NCBI GenBank assembly: GCA_946481275.1
Contig: CAMLMV010000013.1
Location: 79,328 to 143,327 of the forward strand
Source of the DNA: an uncultured Massilia sp.
GTDB taxonomy: Bacteria > Pseudomonadota > Gammaproteobacteria > Burkholderiales > Burkholderiaceae
Direction: 5' to 3'
Length of the DNA stretch: 64,000 bases
The position numbers were made by a program, and so were the translations under genes. Below the pieces are notes generated by a model. That model searched no databases and was not told where the DNA came from. It worked only from the letters and a program-made list of their open reading frames with translations. Positions within the stretch are counted from its first letter, which is position 1. Every line of letters starts with the position of its first letter. Positions 38,088 to 47,522 of the stretch are shown here, piece after piece.

Positions 38088-39092
38088 GTGACAGCCGTGG
38101 CGATCGCAAAGCTGGCTGATGGGCGCGAGTTTGACGCGGGCGAAGGCATCTCCCTGCTCGATGCTGCGCTCGCCGCCGGCATTGTGCTTCCTTACAGCTG
38201 CCGGACAGGGCGCTGCAGTACCTGCAAGGCGAAGGTGCGCAGCGGGAGCACCCGCGTCATCATTGGGGAGTCGGGCCTCGTGCCAGGCGAATCGGATGAG
38301 GGCTGGATCCTGACGTGCGCCCGTACTGCCACTTCCGATGTCGTCCTCGAGGCAGAGGATCTTGCTGGCGTGGCGCTCCCTGCACCTAAGACGCTGCCCT
38401 GCCGTATCGCGCAGCTGGAGCATCTGGCACCGGACGTCCTCAAGGTCGTGCTCCGGTTTCCGCCAACGGCCGACTTTGCTTTCATTCCTGGGCAATACGT
38501 TGATCTGATCGGGCCGACCGGCACGCGCCGCAGCTATTCGCTCGCGAATGCAAGTTTCGCCGAAAAGACACTGGAACTGCACATCCGTGCGGTGGAGGGC
38601 GGTGCCATGAGCCAGTACTGGTTTGGACAAGCCAAGGTCAATGACCTGCTTCGCTTGTACGGTCCATTGGGCACATTCTTCTTGCGCGATATTGCTGGTA
38701 ATGACTTAATATTGTTAGCGACTGGTACAGGTATCGCACCTATCAAGGCCATGCTGGAGTCGGTCGTGCATTTGCCTGTCGAACAACGCCCGAGGTCGTT
38801 GACCGTATTTTGGGGGGGGCGCAAGAGTCACGACCTCTATCTGGACGTAGCCGGCATACCCGGGGATCATGCATATATTCCTGTCCTTTCTCGCCCGGAT
38901 GAAGAATGGTCTGGCGCCAAAGGATATGTCCAGGATGTTTTAGTGGCTTCGAATCGGCCCCTGGAGGAAGCGGCGGTCTACGCGTGCGGATCCGACACGA
39001 TGATTCGTAGCGCCAAAGAAGCCCTGATCAAGCGTGGACTCCCATCAGGCCGGTTTTACTCGGACGCGTTTGTCTCTTCAGGCGTGAACTAA
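38088..39092 (+). CDS. ddhD: CDP-6-deoxy-delta-3,4-glucoseen reductase (E3)
   Basis: A 334-residue flavin and iron-sulfur reductase. The N-terminal plant-type 2Fe-2S ferredoxin domain has [13 protein letters not shown] (Cys near 38-46) and a fourth Cys in [14 protein letters not shown] domain ([10 protein letters not shown]) and an NAD domain ([16 protein letters not shown]) follow. It passes electrons to DdhC during C-3 deoxygenation of CDP-4-keto-6-deoxyglucose. I start at the GTG at 38088, flush with the gmd stop; another GTG lies three codons later. Gene order ddhD-A-B-C is the same as in Salmonella and Yersinia 3,6-dideoxyhexose loci. Confidence 0.95.
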   Translation: MTAVAIAKLADGREFDAGEGISLLDAALAAGIVLPYSCRTGRCSTCKAKVRSGSTRVIIGESGLVPGESDEGWILTCARTATSDVVLEAEDLAGVALPAPKTLPCRIAQLEHLAPDVLKVVLRFPPTADFAFIPGQYVDLIGPTGTRRSYSLANASFAEKTLELHIRAVEGGAMSQYWFGQAKVNDLLRLYGPLGTFFLRDIAGNDLILLATGTGIAPIKAMLESVVHLPVEQRPRSLTVFWGGRKSHDLYLDVAGIPGDHAYIPVLSRPDEEWSGAKGYVQDVLVASNRPLEEAAVYACGSDTMIRSAKEALIKRGLPSGRFYSDAFVSSGVN

Positions 39093-39111
39093 ATTCCTAA
39101 CAGGTGTTTTA

Positions 39112-39885
39112 ATGAAGGCAGTAATTCTGGCAGGCGGGCTCGGTACCAGACTGAGTGAGGAAACCTCCGTTCGACCCAAACCGATGGTCGAAATCGGCGG
39201 TAAGCCCATTTTATGGCACATCATGAAGATGTACTCCCATTATGGAGTGCATGACTTCGTCATTTGCTGCGGTTACAAGGGCTTTGTTATCAAGGAGTAT
39301 TTTGCCAACTACTTCCTGCACATGACCGACGTTACGTTCGACATGCGTAACAACAGCATGGAAGTACATCATAAACGCGCCGAGCCCTGGAATGTCACGC
39401 TGATCGATACCGGCGACGACACGATGACCGGAGGGCGCCTGCAGCGCGTGGCCGATTACGTGCGCGACGAAGACGCATTCTGCTTCACCTATGGCGACGG
39501 GGTCAGCGATGTCAACATCGGTGCTGCCATCGCGTTCCATCGGGAGCATGGCAAGGCTGCGACACTCACCGCGACGTACCCGCCCGGCCGGTTCGGCGCA
39601 CTCGACATCCAGGGCCAGCAGATCAAACAGTTTATGGAAAAACCGCGTGGTGACGGCTCCATGATCAATGGTGGGTTCTTTGTGCTGTCGCCGCGGGTAC
39701 TCGATTATCTCGAGGGCGACGCAACCGTATGGGAACAGCAACCCTTGCAACGTCTGGCAGCCGACGGTGAGCTCATGGCATACGAGCATTCCGGTTTTTG
39801 GCAACCCATGGACACGCTGCGCGACAAGACCTACCTGGAAGAGCTCTGGTCATCCGGAAAGGCCCCATGGAAAACCTGGGCATGA
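39112..39885 (+). CDS. ddhA: Glucose-1-phosphate cytidylyltransferase
   Basis: A 257-residue nucleotidyltransferase that makes CDP-glucose, the entry step of CDP-3,6-dideoxyhexoses. The N-terminus [25 protein letters not shown] carries the nucleotide loop. [28 protein letters not shown] and [19 protein letters not shown] are typical of RfbF/DdhA. Length is as in the family. It lies 19 bases after ddhD and overlaps the ddhB start. Confidence 0.97.
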   Translation: MKAVILAGGLGTRLSEETSVRPKPMVEIGGKPILWHIMKMYSHYGVHDFVICCGYKGFVIKEYFANYFLHMTDVTFDMRNNSMEVHHKRAEPWNVTLIDTGDDTMTGGRLQRVADYVRDEDAFCFTYGDGVSDVNIGAAIAFHREHGKAATLTATYPPGRFGALDIQGQQIKQFMEKPRGDGSMINGGFFVLSPRVLDYLEGDATVWEQQPLQRLAADGELMAYEHSGFWQPMDTLRDKTYLEELWSSGKAPWKTWA

Positions 39886-40955
39886 AAACAGAAGCAAGCA
39901 TCCGCCCTGAATTCTGGCAAGGAAAGCGCGTCCTCCTGACCGGCCACACCGGCTTCAAAGGCAGCTGGCTCAGTCTTTGGCTCCAGGCTATGGGCGCGCA
40001 GTTGCGTGGCGTCGCGCTGGCACCGCCGACGGCGCCGGCGCTGTTCGACGTCGCCCGCGTGGCAGACGGCATGGACCACCAGGTCGCCGACATCCGGAAC
40101 TACGACAGCGTGCGGACCCTGATAGCGGAGTACCGGCCGGAAGTCGTGATCCATATGGCCGCCCAGCCTCTGGTACGCATGTCCTACCATCAGCCGATCG
40201 AGACCTATGCCACCAATGTCATGGGCACCGTCCACGTGCTGGAGGCCGCCCGTCATGCCGGCAGCGTGCGAGCGATCGTCAACATCACCACCGACAAATG
40301 CTACGAAAACAAGGAATGGGTCTGGGGATATCGTGAAGATGAACCCATGGGTGGCTATGACCCATATTCCAACAGCAAAGGGTGTGCGGAACTCGTCAGC
40401 AGTGCCTATCGCAGGTCGTTTCTCCAGTCCGAAGGTATCGCGATGGCCACGGCGCGCGCCGGTAACGTGATCGGTGGCGGCGACTGGGCGCAGGACAGGC
40501 TGGTGCCCGACATCCTTCGCGCCCTGGAAAACGGACAGCCTGTCCAGATCCGCAACCCGCACGCCATCCGCCCCTGGCAGCACGTGCTGGAGCCATTGTC
40601 CGGCTATCTGGTCCTGGCCCAGCGTTTGTATGAGCATGGCCAGGTCGACGCGGAAGGCTGGAACTTCGGCCCGCGCGACGAAGACGCCAAGCCCGTGCAA
40701 TGGATCGTAGAGAGATTGTGCCAAGCGTGGGGGCAGGGTGCTGCCTGGGATTTGCAACCAGGCGACCATCCGCACGAAGCGAGCTATCTCAAACTGGATA
40801 TTTCCAAAGCACGGCAGCGCTTGAACTGGGCGCCGCGCTGGCCGCTGCAGATGGCGCTGTCGCGCATTACCGACTGGCATCGCGCTTGGTTGGCTGGCGC
40901 AGACATGCGCGCATATTGCCTCGAACAAATTTCACAATATCAGACTGAACAATGA
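39882..40955 (+). CDS. ddhB: CDP-glucose 4,6-dehydratase
   Basis: A 357-residue SDR dehydratase producing CDP-4-keto-6-deoxyglucose. It has the NAD motif [17 protein letters not shown] near residue 20, [14 protein letters not shown], the catalytic region [13 protein letters not shown] and [14 protein letters not shown] (Tyr and Lys), and [13 protein letters not shown]. The ATG at 39882 overlaps the ddhA stop (ATGA) and gives the usual family N-terminus before EFWQGKRV. A second in-frame ATG at 39867 has GGAAAGG upstream and is a fair alternative. Confidence 0.96.
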   Translation: MKTEASIRPEFWQGKRVLLTGHTGFKGSWLSLWLQAMGAQLRGVALAPPTAPALFDVARVADGMDHQVADIRNYDSVRTLIAEYRPEVVIHMAAQPLVRMSYHQPIETYATNVMGTVHVLEAARHAGSVRAIVNITTDKCYENKEWVWGYREDEPMGGYDPYSNSKGCAELVSSAYRRSFLQSEGIAMATARAGNVIGGGDWAQDRLVPDILRALENGQPVQIRNPHAIRPWQHVLEPLSGYLVLAQRLYEHGQVDAEGWNFGPRDEDAKPVQWIVERLCQAWGQGAAWDLQPGDHPHEASYLKLDISKARQRLNWAPRWPLQMALSRITDWHRAWLAGADMRAYCLEQISQYQTEQ

Positions 40956-42307
40956 GCACCGCTACCACCGTCAATTTCCAACCGCAACTGGACAAACTGC
41001 GCAGCCAGATCAGCGAACTCGTGCAGCAGTATGCGGACATCGCGTATGCACCAAAGCCGTTCGTGCCAGGGCAAAGCCCGGTGCCCGTTTCGGGCAAGGT
41101 CATCGGAGCCAAAGAACTGCAACTCATGGTCGATGCATCCCTGGATGGCTGGCTGACCACCGGCCGTTTCAACGCCATGTTCGAAGCGCGCCTGGCCGAG
41201 TTCCTCGGTGTGAAATTTCTCATCACCGTGAACTCGGGCTCTTCCGCCAACCTCGTGGCGTTTTCCACCCTGACGAGTCCCAAGCTGGGTGATCGCGCCA
41301 TCAAGCAAGGCGATGAAGTGATCGGCGTCGCAGCGGGTTTTCCTACCACGGTCAACCCGATCATCCAGTTTGGTGCCGTACCCGTGTTCGTGGACGTGGA
41401 CCTGGCCACGCACAACATTGATGCCAGCAAGATCGAGGCTGCCATTACGCCCAAGACCAAGGCGATCATGCTCGCTCACAGCCTGGGTAACCCGTTCAAC
41501 CTCGACGTCGTCACCGCGCTGTGCAAGAAATACAACCTGTGGCTGGTCGAGGATTGCTGTGACGCGCTGGGTGCGACCTACAACGGTCAACTGGTCGGTA
41601 CGTTCGGCGACATCGGTACCCTCAGCTTCTATCCGGCGCACCACATCACGATGGGCGAAGGCGGCGCGGTGTTCACCAACAACCCCGAGCTAAAGCTCAT
41701 CGCCGAATCGTTCCGCGACTGGGGACGTGACTGCTACTGCCCGCCCGGCAAGGACAATACCTGCAACAAGCGCTTCTGCTGGAACAAGGAGCAGCTGGGC
41801 GGCGACCTGCCCGATGGCTACGATCACAAGTACACGTACAGCCACCTCGGCTATAACCTGAAGATTTCCGATATGCAGGCCGCGTGCGCGCTGGCGCAGA
41901 TGGATCGCGTCGAAGAGTTCATCGCCAAGCGCCGCGCGAACTTTGCGTACCTGAAGAACCGTCTGGCCAGCGTCGCCCAGTTCCTGCATCTGCCTGAAGC
42001 CACGCCGAACAGCGAACCGTCGTGGTTTGGCTTCCCGTTGATCGTCAAGGAAAGTGCCGGTGTCCGACGCACGGACCTGATCAACTTCCTGGAAGAAAAC
42101 AAGATTGGTACGCGCCTGCTGTTCGCCGGCAACCTCACCAAACAGCCGTATATGGCCGGCCGCAACTTCCGCGTCAGCGGCGAGCTGACCAACACTGACG
42201 TGGTGATGAACCAGACTTTCTGGCTGGGCACGTTCCCGGCGCTCGACAAGGAGCAGTTGGATTATATCGCTGACAAGCTTGAAGAGTTCTTCGGAGTGAA
42301 CTTCTGA
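40952..42307 (+). CDS. ddhC: CDP-6-deoxy-D-xylo-4-hexulose-3-dehydrase (E1)
   Basis: A 451-residue PMP-dependent, iron-sulfur dehydrase of the aminotransferase fold. The position normally held by the PLP-binding Lys is His, in [17 protein letters not shown], the hallmark of the E1 family. Cysteines for the 2Fe-2S cluster are visible in [19 protein letters not shown]. With DdhD it removes the C-3 hydroxyl to give CDP-3,6-dideoxy-4-ketoglucose, the common precursor of abequose, paratose, tyvelose, ascarylose and branched yersiniose-type sugars. It overlaps ddhB at the start and the first transketolase gene by one base at its end. Confidence 0.97.
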   Translation: MSTATTVNFQPQLDKLRSQISELVQQYADIAYAPKPFVPGQSPVPVSGKVIGAKELQLMVDASLDGWLTTGRFNAMFEARLAEFLGVKFLITVNSGSSANLVAFSTLTSPKLGDRAIKQGDEVIGVAAGFPTTVNPIIQFGAVPVFVDVDLATHNIDASKIEAAITPKTKAIMLAHSLGNPFNLDVVTALCKKYNLWLVEDCCDALGATYNGQLVGTFGDIGTLSFYPAHHITMGEGGAVFTNNPELKLIAESFRDWGRDCYCPPGKDNTCNKRFCWNKEQLGGDLPDGYDHKYTYSHLGYNLKISDMQAACALAQMDRVEEFIAKRRANFAYLKNRLASVAQFLHLPEATPNSEPSWFGFPLIVKESAGVRRTDLINFLEENKIGTRLLFAGNLTKQPYMAGRNFRVSGELTNTDVVMNQTFWLGTFPALDKEQLDYIADKLEEFFGVNF

Positions 42308-43164
42308 TGACTGTCCTCGCGACCTCTCCCGCACGCGCCAGCGGCGAAGTGCGATTTGCGCCGGCCCGCATGCGCCGCACCGTGCTCGAGATGGCCTACG
42401 CCGGCTCGACGGTGCACATCGCCTGCGCGTTCTCGATCATCGAGCTGTTGACGGTGCTCTACCGGAACCACCTACGATATCCGGGCAACAAGCCGCGCGC
42501 CGAGGGGCGCGATTATCTCGTCCTCAGCAAGGGCCACGGCGTCATGGCCCAGTACGCCTGCATGCGCGAACTGGGCTGGCTCGACGACTCGCACGTCCAG
42601 GGTTACTTCAAGGATGGTAGCGAGCTCAAGGGATTGTCCGACTCGCGCGTGCCGGGACTCGAAGTCACGTCGGGATCGCTTGGGCACGGCTTTTCTGTCG
42701 GCGTCGGTATTGCCGCAGGCCTGCAGCGCAAGGGCACCGACCAGAAGGTCTACGCCATCGTGGGCGATGGCGAGCTCAACGAGGGACCGATCTGGGAAGG
42801 CGCCTTGGTCGCGGCCCATCACCGGATGGACAACCTGATGCTCATCGTCGACAAGAACGGATTCCAGGCAATGGGCACGACCGACGACGTGCTGGCGCTG
42901 GGCGACTTGTCAGCCAAGTTTGCGTCGTTCGGCTTCGAGACGCTGGAGGTGGATGGTCATGACGAGGCCGCCGTGGACGCGGCGATCCGCCAGTTGTGGG
43001 CGACAGGCGCTGGCAAGCCCAAGGCGCTGATTGCGCGCACGGTGAAAGGGAAGGGTGTGCCTTTCATGGAATCCGACAACCGCTGGCACTACACGCGCCT
43101 GGACCAGCAGACCTTTGCCGAGGCGCTCAAGGCGCTTGATGACGTGACTGGAGCAACGAAGTGA
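42307..43164 (+). CDS. Transketolase, N-terminal (pyrophosphate-binding) subunit
   Basis: A 285-residue protein equal to the N-terminal third of transketolase. Thiamine-diphosphate landmarks are LSKGHGVMAQYA, TSGSLGHGFSVGVGIAAGL and GDGELNEGPIWEGALVA followed by LIVDKNGFQ (the GDG...N metal-binding motif). It works with the C-terminal subunit encoded next and transfers a two-carbon ketol unit. The start overlaps the ddhC stop by one base and the 3' end overlaps its partner, so it is co-translated with the CDP-sugar enzymes. A sugar-branching role is therefore more likely than a pentose-phosphate role; this is inference. Confidence 0.94.
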   Translation: MTVLATSPARASGEVRFAPARMRRTVLEMAYAGSTVHIACAFSIIELLTVLYRNHLRYPGNKPRAEGRDYLVLSKGHGVMAQYACMRELGWLDDSHVQGYFKDGSELKGLSDSRVPGLEVTSGSLGHGFSVGVGIAAGLQRKGTDQKVYAIVGDGELNEGPIWEGALVAAHHRMDNLMLIVDKNGFQAMGTTDDVLALGDLSAKFASFGFETLEVDGHDEAAVDAAIRQLWATGAGKPKALIARTVKGKGVPFMESDNRWHYTRLDQQTFAEALKALDDVTGATK

Positions 43165-44087
43165 GAGAGGCTTTTTCCAACGCGCTGGTGCGGCTGGCGC
43201 TGGCAGACCCGAAGGTCCTGCTGTTGACCGGCGACCACGGTTATGCGCTGTTCGACGAGTTCCGCAAGCGTTGCCCGGACCAGTACATCAATGCCGGCAT
43301 CGCCGAGCAGAACATGGTCGGCATGGCCGCCGGGCTGGCGCGGGTGGGGTTCCGGCCCTTCGTCTACGGCCTGGCCGCCTTCGTGCCGATCCGCACGGTC
43401 GAGCAGATCAAGCTCGACATTGCCCACGACGACCTCCCGGTCGTCCTGCTGGGCGACGGCGCCGGCTTCGTCTACAGCCACCTGGGCACCAGCCACCAGT
43501 CGACCGAGGACATCGCCTGCACGCGTGCGATCCCGGGCCTCGAGGTGTTGTCGCCGGCCGACCGTTTCGAGATGGCCGCCAGCATGGACTACGCTTACAC
43601 GGCCAATCGTCCTGTGTATATGCGCATGGGCAAGTCGGACCGCGGCGATGTGCATGGCGGCCCGATCGGTCCGATGCAATCCGGACGACTCCTGAAAATT
43701 CGTGACGGTCGTTCCGACCGTCCGGGCCTTGTCGCCACCGGCTCCATGGTGCGTACCGCCGCCGACATCGCGCATGAGCTCGACCTCGCCGTGTGGAGCG
43801 CGCCGTCCCTGAAGCCGTTGCTGGCCGAGGATGTGTGCGCCGCCGCGTGCGCCTGCACTGGCCTCGTCACCCTCGAGGAGCACTCGGTGCTGGGCGGACT
43901 CGGCGCCGCTGTCGTCGAGATCATCAGCGAACAGCAGCCCACGCGTGTACTGCGTATCGGCGTCCCTGACCGCTTTTCGGAACACTGCGGCACCCACGCC
44001 TACCTGCTGCGCGAGCACGGCCTCGACATCGATAGCGTACGCGCGCGTGTCGCGGCGTTCGCCCGCTCCGCGAAACGGGCCACGTGA
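43161..44087 (+). CDS. Transketolase, C-terminal (pyrimidine-binding) subunit
   Basis: A 308-residue second half of a two-component transketolase. The catalytic Glu that activates thiamine diphosphate is in INAGIAEQNMVGMAAGLA. The PYR domain continues with RPFVYGLAAFVPIR and GFVYSHLGTSHQSTEDIA, and the C-terminal domain ends with EHSVLGGLGAAV and RIGVPDRF. The active site forms between this and the preceding subunit. The GTG start overlaps the stop of its partner, and its TGA overlaps the GTG of the following SDR gene. Split transketolases are common in sugar and secondary-metabolite clusters. Confidence 0.94.
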   Translation: MREAFSNALVRLALADPKVLLLTGDHGYALFDEFRKRCPDQYINAGIAEQNMVGMAAGLARVGFRPFVYGLAAFVPIRTVEQIKLDIAHDDLPVVLLGDGAGFVYSHLGTSHQSTEDIACTRAIPGLEVLSPADRFEMAASMDYAYTANRPVYMRMGKSDRGDVHGGPIGPMQSGRLLKIRDGRSDRPGLVATGSMVRTAADIAHELDLAVWSAPSLKPLLAEDVCAAACACTGLVTLEEHSVLGGLGAAVVEIISEQQPTRVLRIGVPDRFSEHCGTHAYLLREHGLDIDSVRARVAAFARSAKRAT

Positions 44088-45136
44088 GTACGTTCGAACG
44101 CTTGCGTCTGCCGCCCGTCGACGACCTGGAGCATGCCTTCCGACAACTGCCGGAAGACCTCTGGCGTGGTCTCGCGGGTCGCCGAATCTTCATCACTGGT
44201 GGCACCGGTTTCGTTGGAAAGTGGTTGCTCGCAACCCTGGCCGAGGCAAACCGGCGCCTCGACCTGGGCGTGCGCGCAACCGTGTTGAGCCGCGATCCCG
44301 AGGCGTTCCGCGCGGCGGCGCCATTGCTGGCGCAAACCGAGGGCGTGGATTGGCTGCGCGGCGACGTGCGCGACTTCGCTTTTCCAGCAGGCGAATATGA
44401 CACCGTCATCCACGCAGCGACCGACGTCGTTGCCAAGGCGGCACCGGAGGAGATCTTCGACACCTGCATCGCGGGCACGCGGCGCGTGCTGGACTTTGCG
44501 GCGCGGGCGCAGGATTTCCTGCTGGTCAGCTCGGGCGCCGTCTATGGCCGGCAGCCCGCTGACTTGCCGCGGATCCCTGAAAGCTATTCCGGCGCGCCTG
44601 ATCCGCTGTTGCCGGGCTCGGCCTACGGCGAAGGCAAGCGTGCGTCGGAATGGCTCGCTGCCGCGGCCGGCGCCCGAACGAACCTGAGGGTACGCACGGC
44701 GCGCTGCTTCGCTTTCGTCGGCCCCTACTTACCACTGGATAAGCAATTCGCGATCGGCAATTTCATCGGCGCCGCACTCGCCGGCCGCGAGATCGTCATC
44801 CAGGGCGACGGCACGCCACTGCGCAGCTACCTGCACGCTGCTGATATGGCGGCCTGGTTGTGGGCCGTACTGTTGAAGGGCCGCGCGGGTGCCGCCTACA
44901 ATGTCGGTGCGGACGCGGCGATCTCCATCGCCGACCTCGCGCACCGCGTCTGCGAGGTGCTGGGCGTGTCGGACCACGTCCGTATCATGGGCACGCCGGA
45001 CCCCGCGCGGCCGGCCGAGCGCTATGTGCCGGACAACGGCCTGGCGCGCGCGGAGCTGGGCTTGCCGGCGCCGCTGGCACTGGACGAGGCCATCATCCGC
45101 ACGGCGCGCTGGCACGGCATCGGAGGACGGCCGTGA
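44084..45136 (+). CDS. NAD-dependent epimerase/dehydratase (SDR), candidate sugar ketoreductase
   Basis: A 350-residue extended SDR. An unusual 30-residue N-terminal lead (LRLPPVDDLEHAFRQLPEDLW) comes before the nucleotide motif FITGGTGFVGKWLLATLAE. Catalytic Ser and YxxxK are in LLVSSGAVYGRQP and GSAYGEGKRASEW. The C-terminal half (TPLRSYLHAADMAAWLW) is as in nucleotide-sugar epimerases. Its place right after the transketolase pair, with overlapping codons, suggests that it reduces the keto product of that step, as YerF does in yersiniose synthesis. Paratose- or abequose-type reduction of the unbranched 4-keto sugar is an alternative. Confidence 0.88.
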   Translation: MSTFERLRLPPVDDLEHAFRQLPEDLWRGLAGRRIFITGGTGFVGKWLLATLAEANRRLDLGVRATVLSRDPEAFRAAAPLLAQTEGVDWLRGDVRDFAFPAGEYDTVIHAATDVVAKAAPEEIFDTCIAGTRRVLDFAARAQDFLLVSSGAVYGRQPADLPRIPESYSGAPDPLLPGSAYGEGKRASEWLAAAAGARTNLRVRTARCFAFVGPYLPLDKQFAIGNFIGAALAGREIVIQGDGTPLRSYLHAADMAAWLWAVLLKGRAGAAYNVGADAAISIADLAHRVCEVLGVSDHVRIMGTPDPARPAERYVPDNGLARAELGLPAPLALDEAIIRTARWHGIGGRP

Positions 45137-46077
45137 GCGGAACCCCCAGCCTGCAGATTTACCTGTTGTCGCGGGACCGCCCCGGCTACCTGCGCGAAAC
45201 GCTGCGCTCGGCCCTGGCGCAGCGCGGCGAGCATATCGAGATCATTGTGTCGGACAACTCCGAGCGCGACGAGGTGGCGCACATGCTGGCCGAGGAGTTC
45301 CCTCAGGTCCGCCGCATCCGGCGCACGCCTTCGCTGGGCGCCTTCGACCATTTCCGCACAATCATCGAGGAGGCCAGTGCCGAACAGGTCGTCATGTTCC
45401 ACGACGATGACGTGCTGCTGGACGGTTACGTCGACGCGTTGCGCGGAGCGCTGCAGGCCGACCCGGCACTGGTAGCCGTCTGCTGCAACGCGGCGATCCT
45501 GCGCAACGCGCAGATTACCGACGAGCTGTTCGCCCCGGCGGCCGGTGACGTGCGGCTGCGTGGCCCGGAAGACCTGCTGCATCACTATTTTTCACTGTCG
45601 ATCAAGGGGCCCGCGCCTTTCCCCGGTTATATGTACCGCCGCTCGGCCATCCAGGGCCTGTTCCTTGATCCGCGCCACGGAGGCAAATACTCGGACGTCT
45701 CGTTCCTGCTGAAAGTGTTGCAGCGTGGCCCGATCCTGTGGCTGGAAAAGCCGCTGATGCTCTACCGCTTCCACGGCCACAACGACAGCGCGATCGAAGC
45801 CGTCGGCCAGCGGTTGCGGCTGCTGCGCTACGTCTACACGACGACCTCCATCACGCGGCGCTCGCCGCTGATCAAGCAATACCGCTACCGCTACTGGATG
45901 AGCTGGTGGCGTGGCGCATCTACCAGCGGCGCCAGCCAGCCATGGCGCCGGCGCGTCGTGTGGCGCTTCCTCGTCGCATGCACGGCCGGGTACGCGCTGA
46001 CGCGGGCGACCCTGTGGCAGCGCTCGCTGGCCAAGCTGGGCCGGCTGGCGCGGCAATTACTGCCGCGAACCGCGTGA
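45133..46077 (+). CDS. Glycosyltransferase family 2
   Basis: A 314-residue GT-A fold transferase. It has the family N-terminus LQIYLLSRDRPGYLRETLRSAL, the acceptor loop EIIVSDNSERDE, and the metal-binding VMFHDDDVLLDGYVDAL (a DxD-type motif near residue 98). The C-terminal region is basic and ends with an amphipathic segment that may touch the membrane. The GTG start overlaps the stop of the preceding SDR gene; a wzx-type gene follows 10 bases later. It is one of five transferases of the locus; donor and acceptor cannot be read from sequence. Confidence 0.88.
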   Translation: MSGTPSLQIYLLSRDRPGYLRETLRSALAQRGEHIEIIVSDNSERDEVAHMLAEEFPQVRRIRRTPSLGAFDHFRTIIEEASAEQVVMFHDDDVLLDGYVDALRGALQADPALVAVCCNAAILRNAQITDELFAPAAGDVRLRGPEDLLHHYFSLSIKGPAPFPGYMYRRSAIQGLFLDPRHGGKYSDVSFLLKVLQRGPILWLEKPLMLYRFHGHNDSAIEAVGQRLRLLRYVYTTTSITRRSPLIKQYRYRYWMSWWRGASTSGASQPWRRRVVWRFLVACTAGYALTRATLWQRSLAKLGRLARQLLPRTA

Positions 46078-46087
46078 GGACGGACAT

Positions 46088-47515
46088 ATGCTGATCACCC
46101 TGATCGGACGGCTCGTCCAGTTCGTGCTCATGTTTGCGAGCGTGAAGATCATGACCCACCTGCTGACTCCCGTCGAGATGGGCAAGGTCGCACTGATCAC
46201 GACGACTACCTCCTTGTTCGCGCTCTTCCTGGTCAACCCCGTCGGCATGTTCATCAACAGGAGAATGCACGCCTGGGTCGACGCGGGCAGCTTCCGCAAC
46301 TACTTCCGGCTCTTCGTGGGCTACCTGGTTGCCGTGAGCCTCGTCGCGGCAGTCGCGCTGTTCGCCGCCTTTCACCTCGGCCTGGACCTGGGCGGGGCCA
46401 AGCTGCCCTGGGTGCTCGCACTCGTGTGCGGATCGCTGCTTTTCAACACGATCGCGACGACGCTGGTGCAGGCGCTGAATATGGTGCAACGCGTGCAGGC
46501 CTTTACGGTGCTGACCATTGGCACCCTGATTACCAGCCTGGGCATGTCCGTGTGGCTGAATCACGCCACGACGCCGAACGCCGAGCGTTGGCTGGCCGGG
46601 ACGTTGCTGGGCCAGACGCTGTTCGGGGTGATCGCTTATGTCGTGTTCTTCCGTAACCGCCCCGCCCAACAAGAGCCGCTACGCATTGGCCGCACACAAT
46701 GGAATGCCATGCTGGCATTCTGCTGGCCTATTGGACTGGCGGTACTGTTGCAGTGGCTGCACATGCAGGGCTACCGGTTCCTCCTGGCCGAGCGCTTCGG
46801 CCTGGCGCAGCTTGGCCTGTATGCGGCAGGCTATAACGTCGCGGCATCGCTGATCTCGGCGATGGAGACCCTGCTGACGACCTGGTACCAGCCGATCTTC
46901 TATCGCATGGCCAACTCGACCGACCCTGCGCAACGCGACCGGGCATGGTCCGCCTATGCCTCGGTGATGTTGCCGGTGTCGACCCTGGGGATGACAGCCC
47001 TGGTCGCCGTGTCGCCCAGCCTGCCGAAGGTGCTGCTCGGGGCGGCATTTCACGATGCAGGACAGTATGTGCTGCTGGGCGCACTGGCCGAATGGGCCCG
47101 CATGCTGGTGGGCCTGGTCGGCTTGAACGCCCATCGCCGCATGTCCACGCGTCAGTTAATCGCGCCCAACCTTGTCGGGATGATCGCAACCTATCTCGTG
47201 TTATTCGCGGCGATTACGCCGCTGGGCCTGGTGGCCGCCCCAGTGGCCATGTTTGCAGGCAGCTTCACGGTGATTGCCTACCTGTGGTTCCACACCTATC
47301 GCGATGACGCGCACGCAAGGCTCGCCTGGCGCCCGATTGGCGGGCTGGGAACGGTTGCGGCCGTATTGGCCGCATTTTTCGTGTTTCTCCAGTCTGCTTT
47401 GCCCATCGCCGTGTCGCCAGTGGCAGCGGTCGGGGTGTGCCTGTTCGTCGGCGTGCTCTGGGCTGGTATGGGCGGCCTGGCGGTACGTCAGGGCCTGTTG
47501 AAATTAAGTGCGTAA
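46088..47515 (+). CDS. wzx: Wzx-type polysaccharide flippase (MOP/PST superfamily)
   Basis: A 475-residue integral membrane protein with about 12-14 hydrophobic segments along its full length and short basic loops (for example YRMANSTDPAQRDRAWS). The layout matches lipid-linked oligosaccharide flippases: the start LITLIGRLVQFVLMFASVKIM, and TWYQPIFYRM in the middle. It should move the undecaprenyl-linked repeat unit to the periplasmic face for the Wzy protein encoded at 48579. The sequence is poorly conserved in this family, so the call rests on topology and context. Confidence 0.85.
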   Translation: MLITLIGRLVQFVLMFASVKIMTHLLTPVEMGKVALITTTTSLFALFLVNPVGMFINRRMHAWVDAGSFRNYFRLFVGYLVAVSLVAAVALFAAFHLGLDLGGAKLPWVLALVCGSLLFNTIATTLVQALNMVQRVQAFTVLTIGTLITSLGMSVWLNHATTPNAERWLAGTLLGQTLFGVIAYVVFFRNRPAQQEPLRIGRTQWNAMLAFCWPIGLAVLLQWLHMQGYRFLLAERFGLAQLGLYAAGYNVAASLISAMETLLTTWYQPIFYRMANSTDPAQRDRAWSAYASVMLPVSTLGMTALVAVSPSLPKVLLGAAFHDAGQYVLLGALAEWARMLVGLVGLNAHRRMSTRQLIAPNLVGMIATYLVLFAAITPLGLVAAPVAMFAGSFTVIAYLWFHTYRDDAHARLAWRPIGGLGTVAAVLAAFFVFLQSALPIAVSPVAAVGVCLFVGVLWAGMGGLAVRQGLLKLSA

Positions 47516-47522
47516 AAGAATA

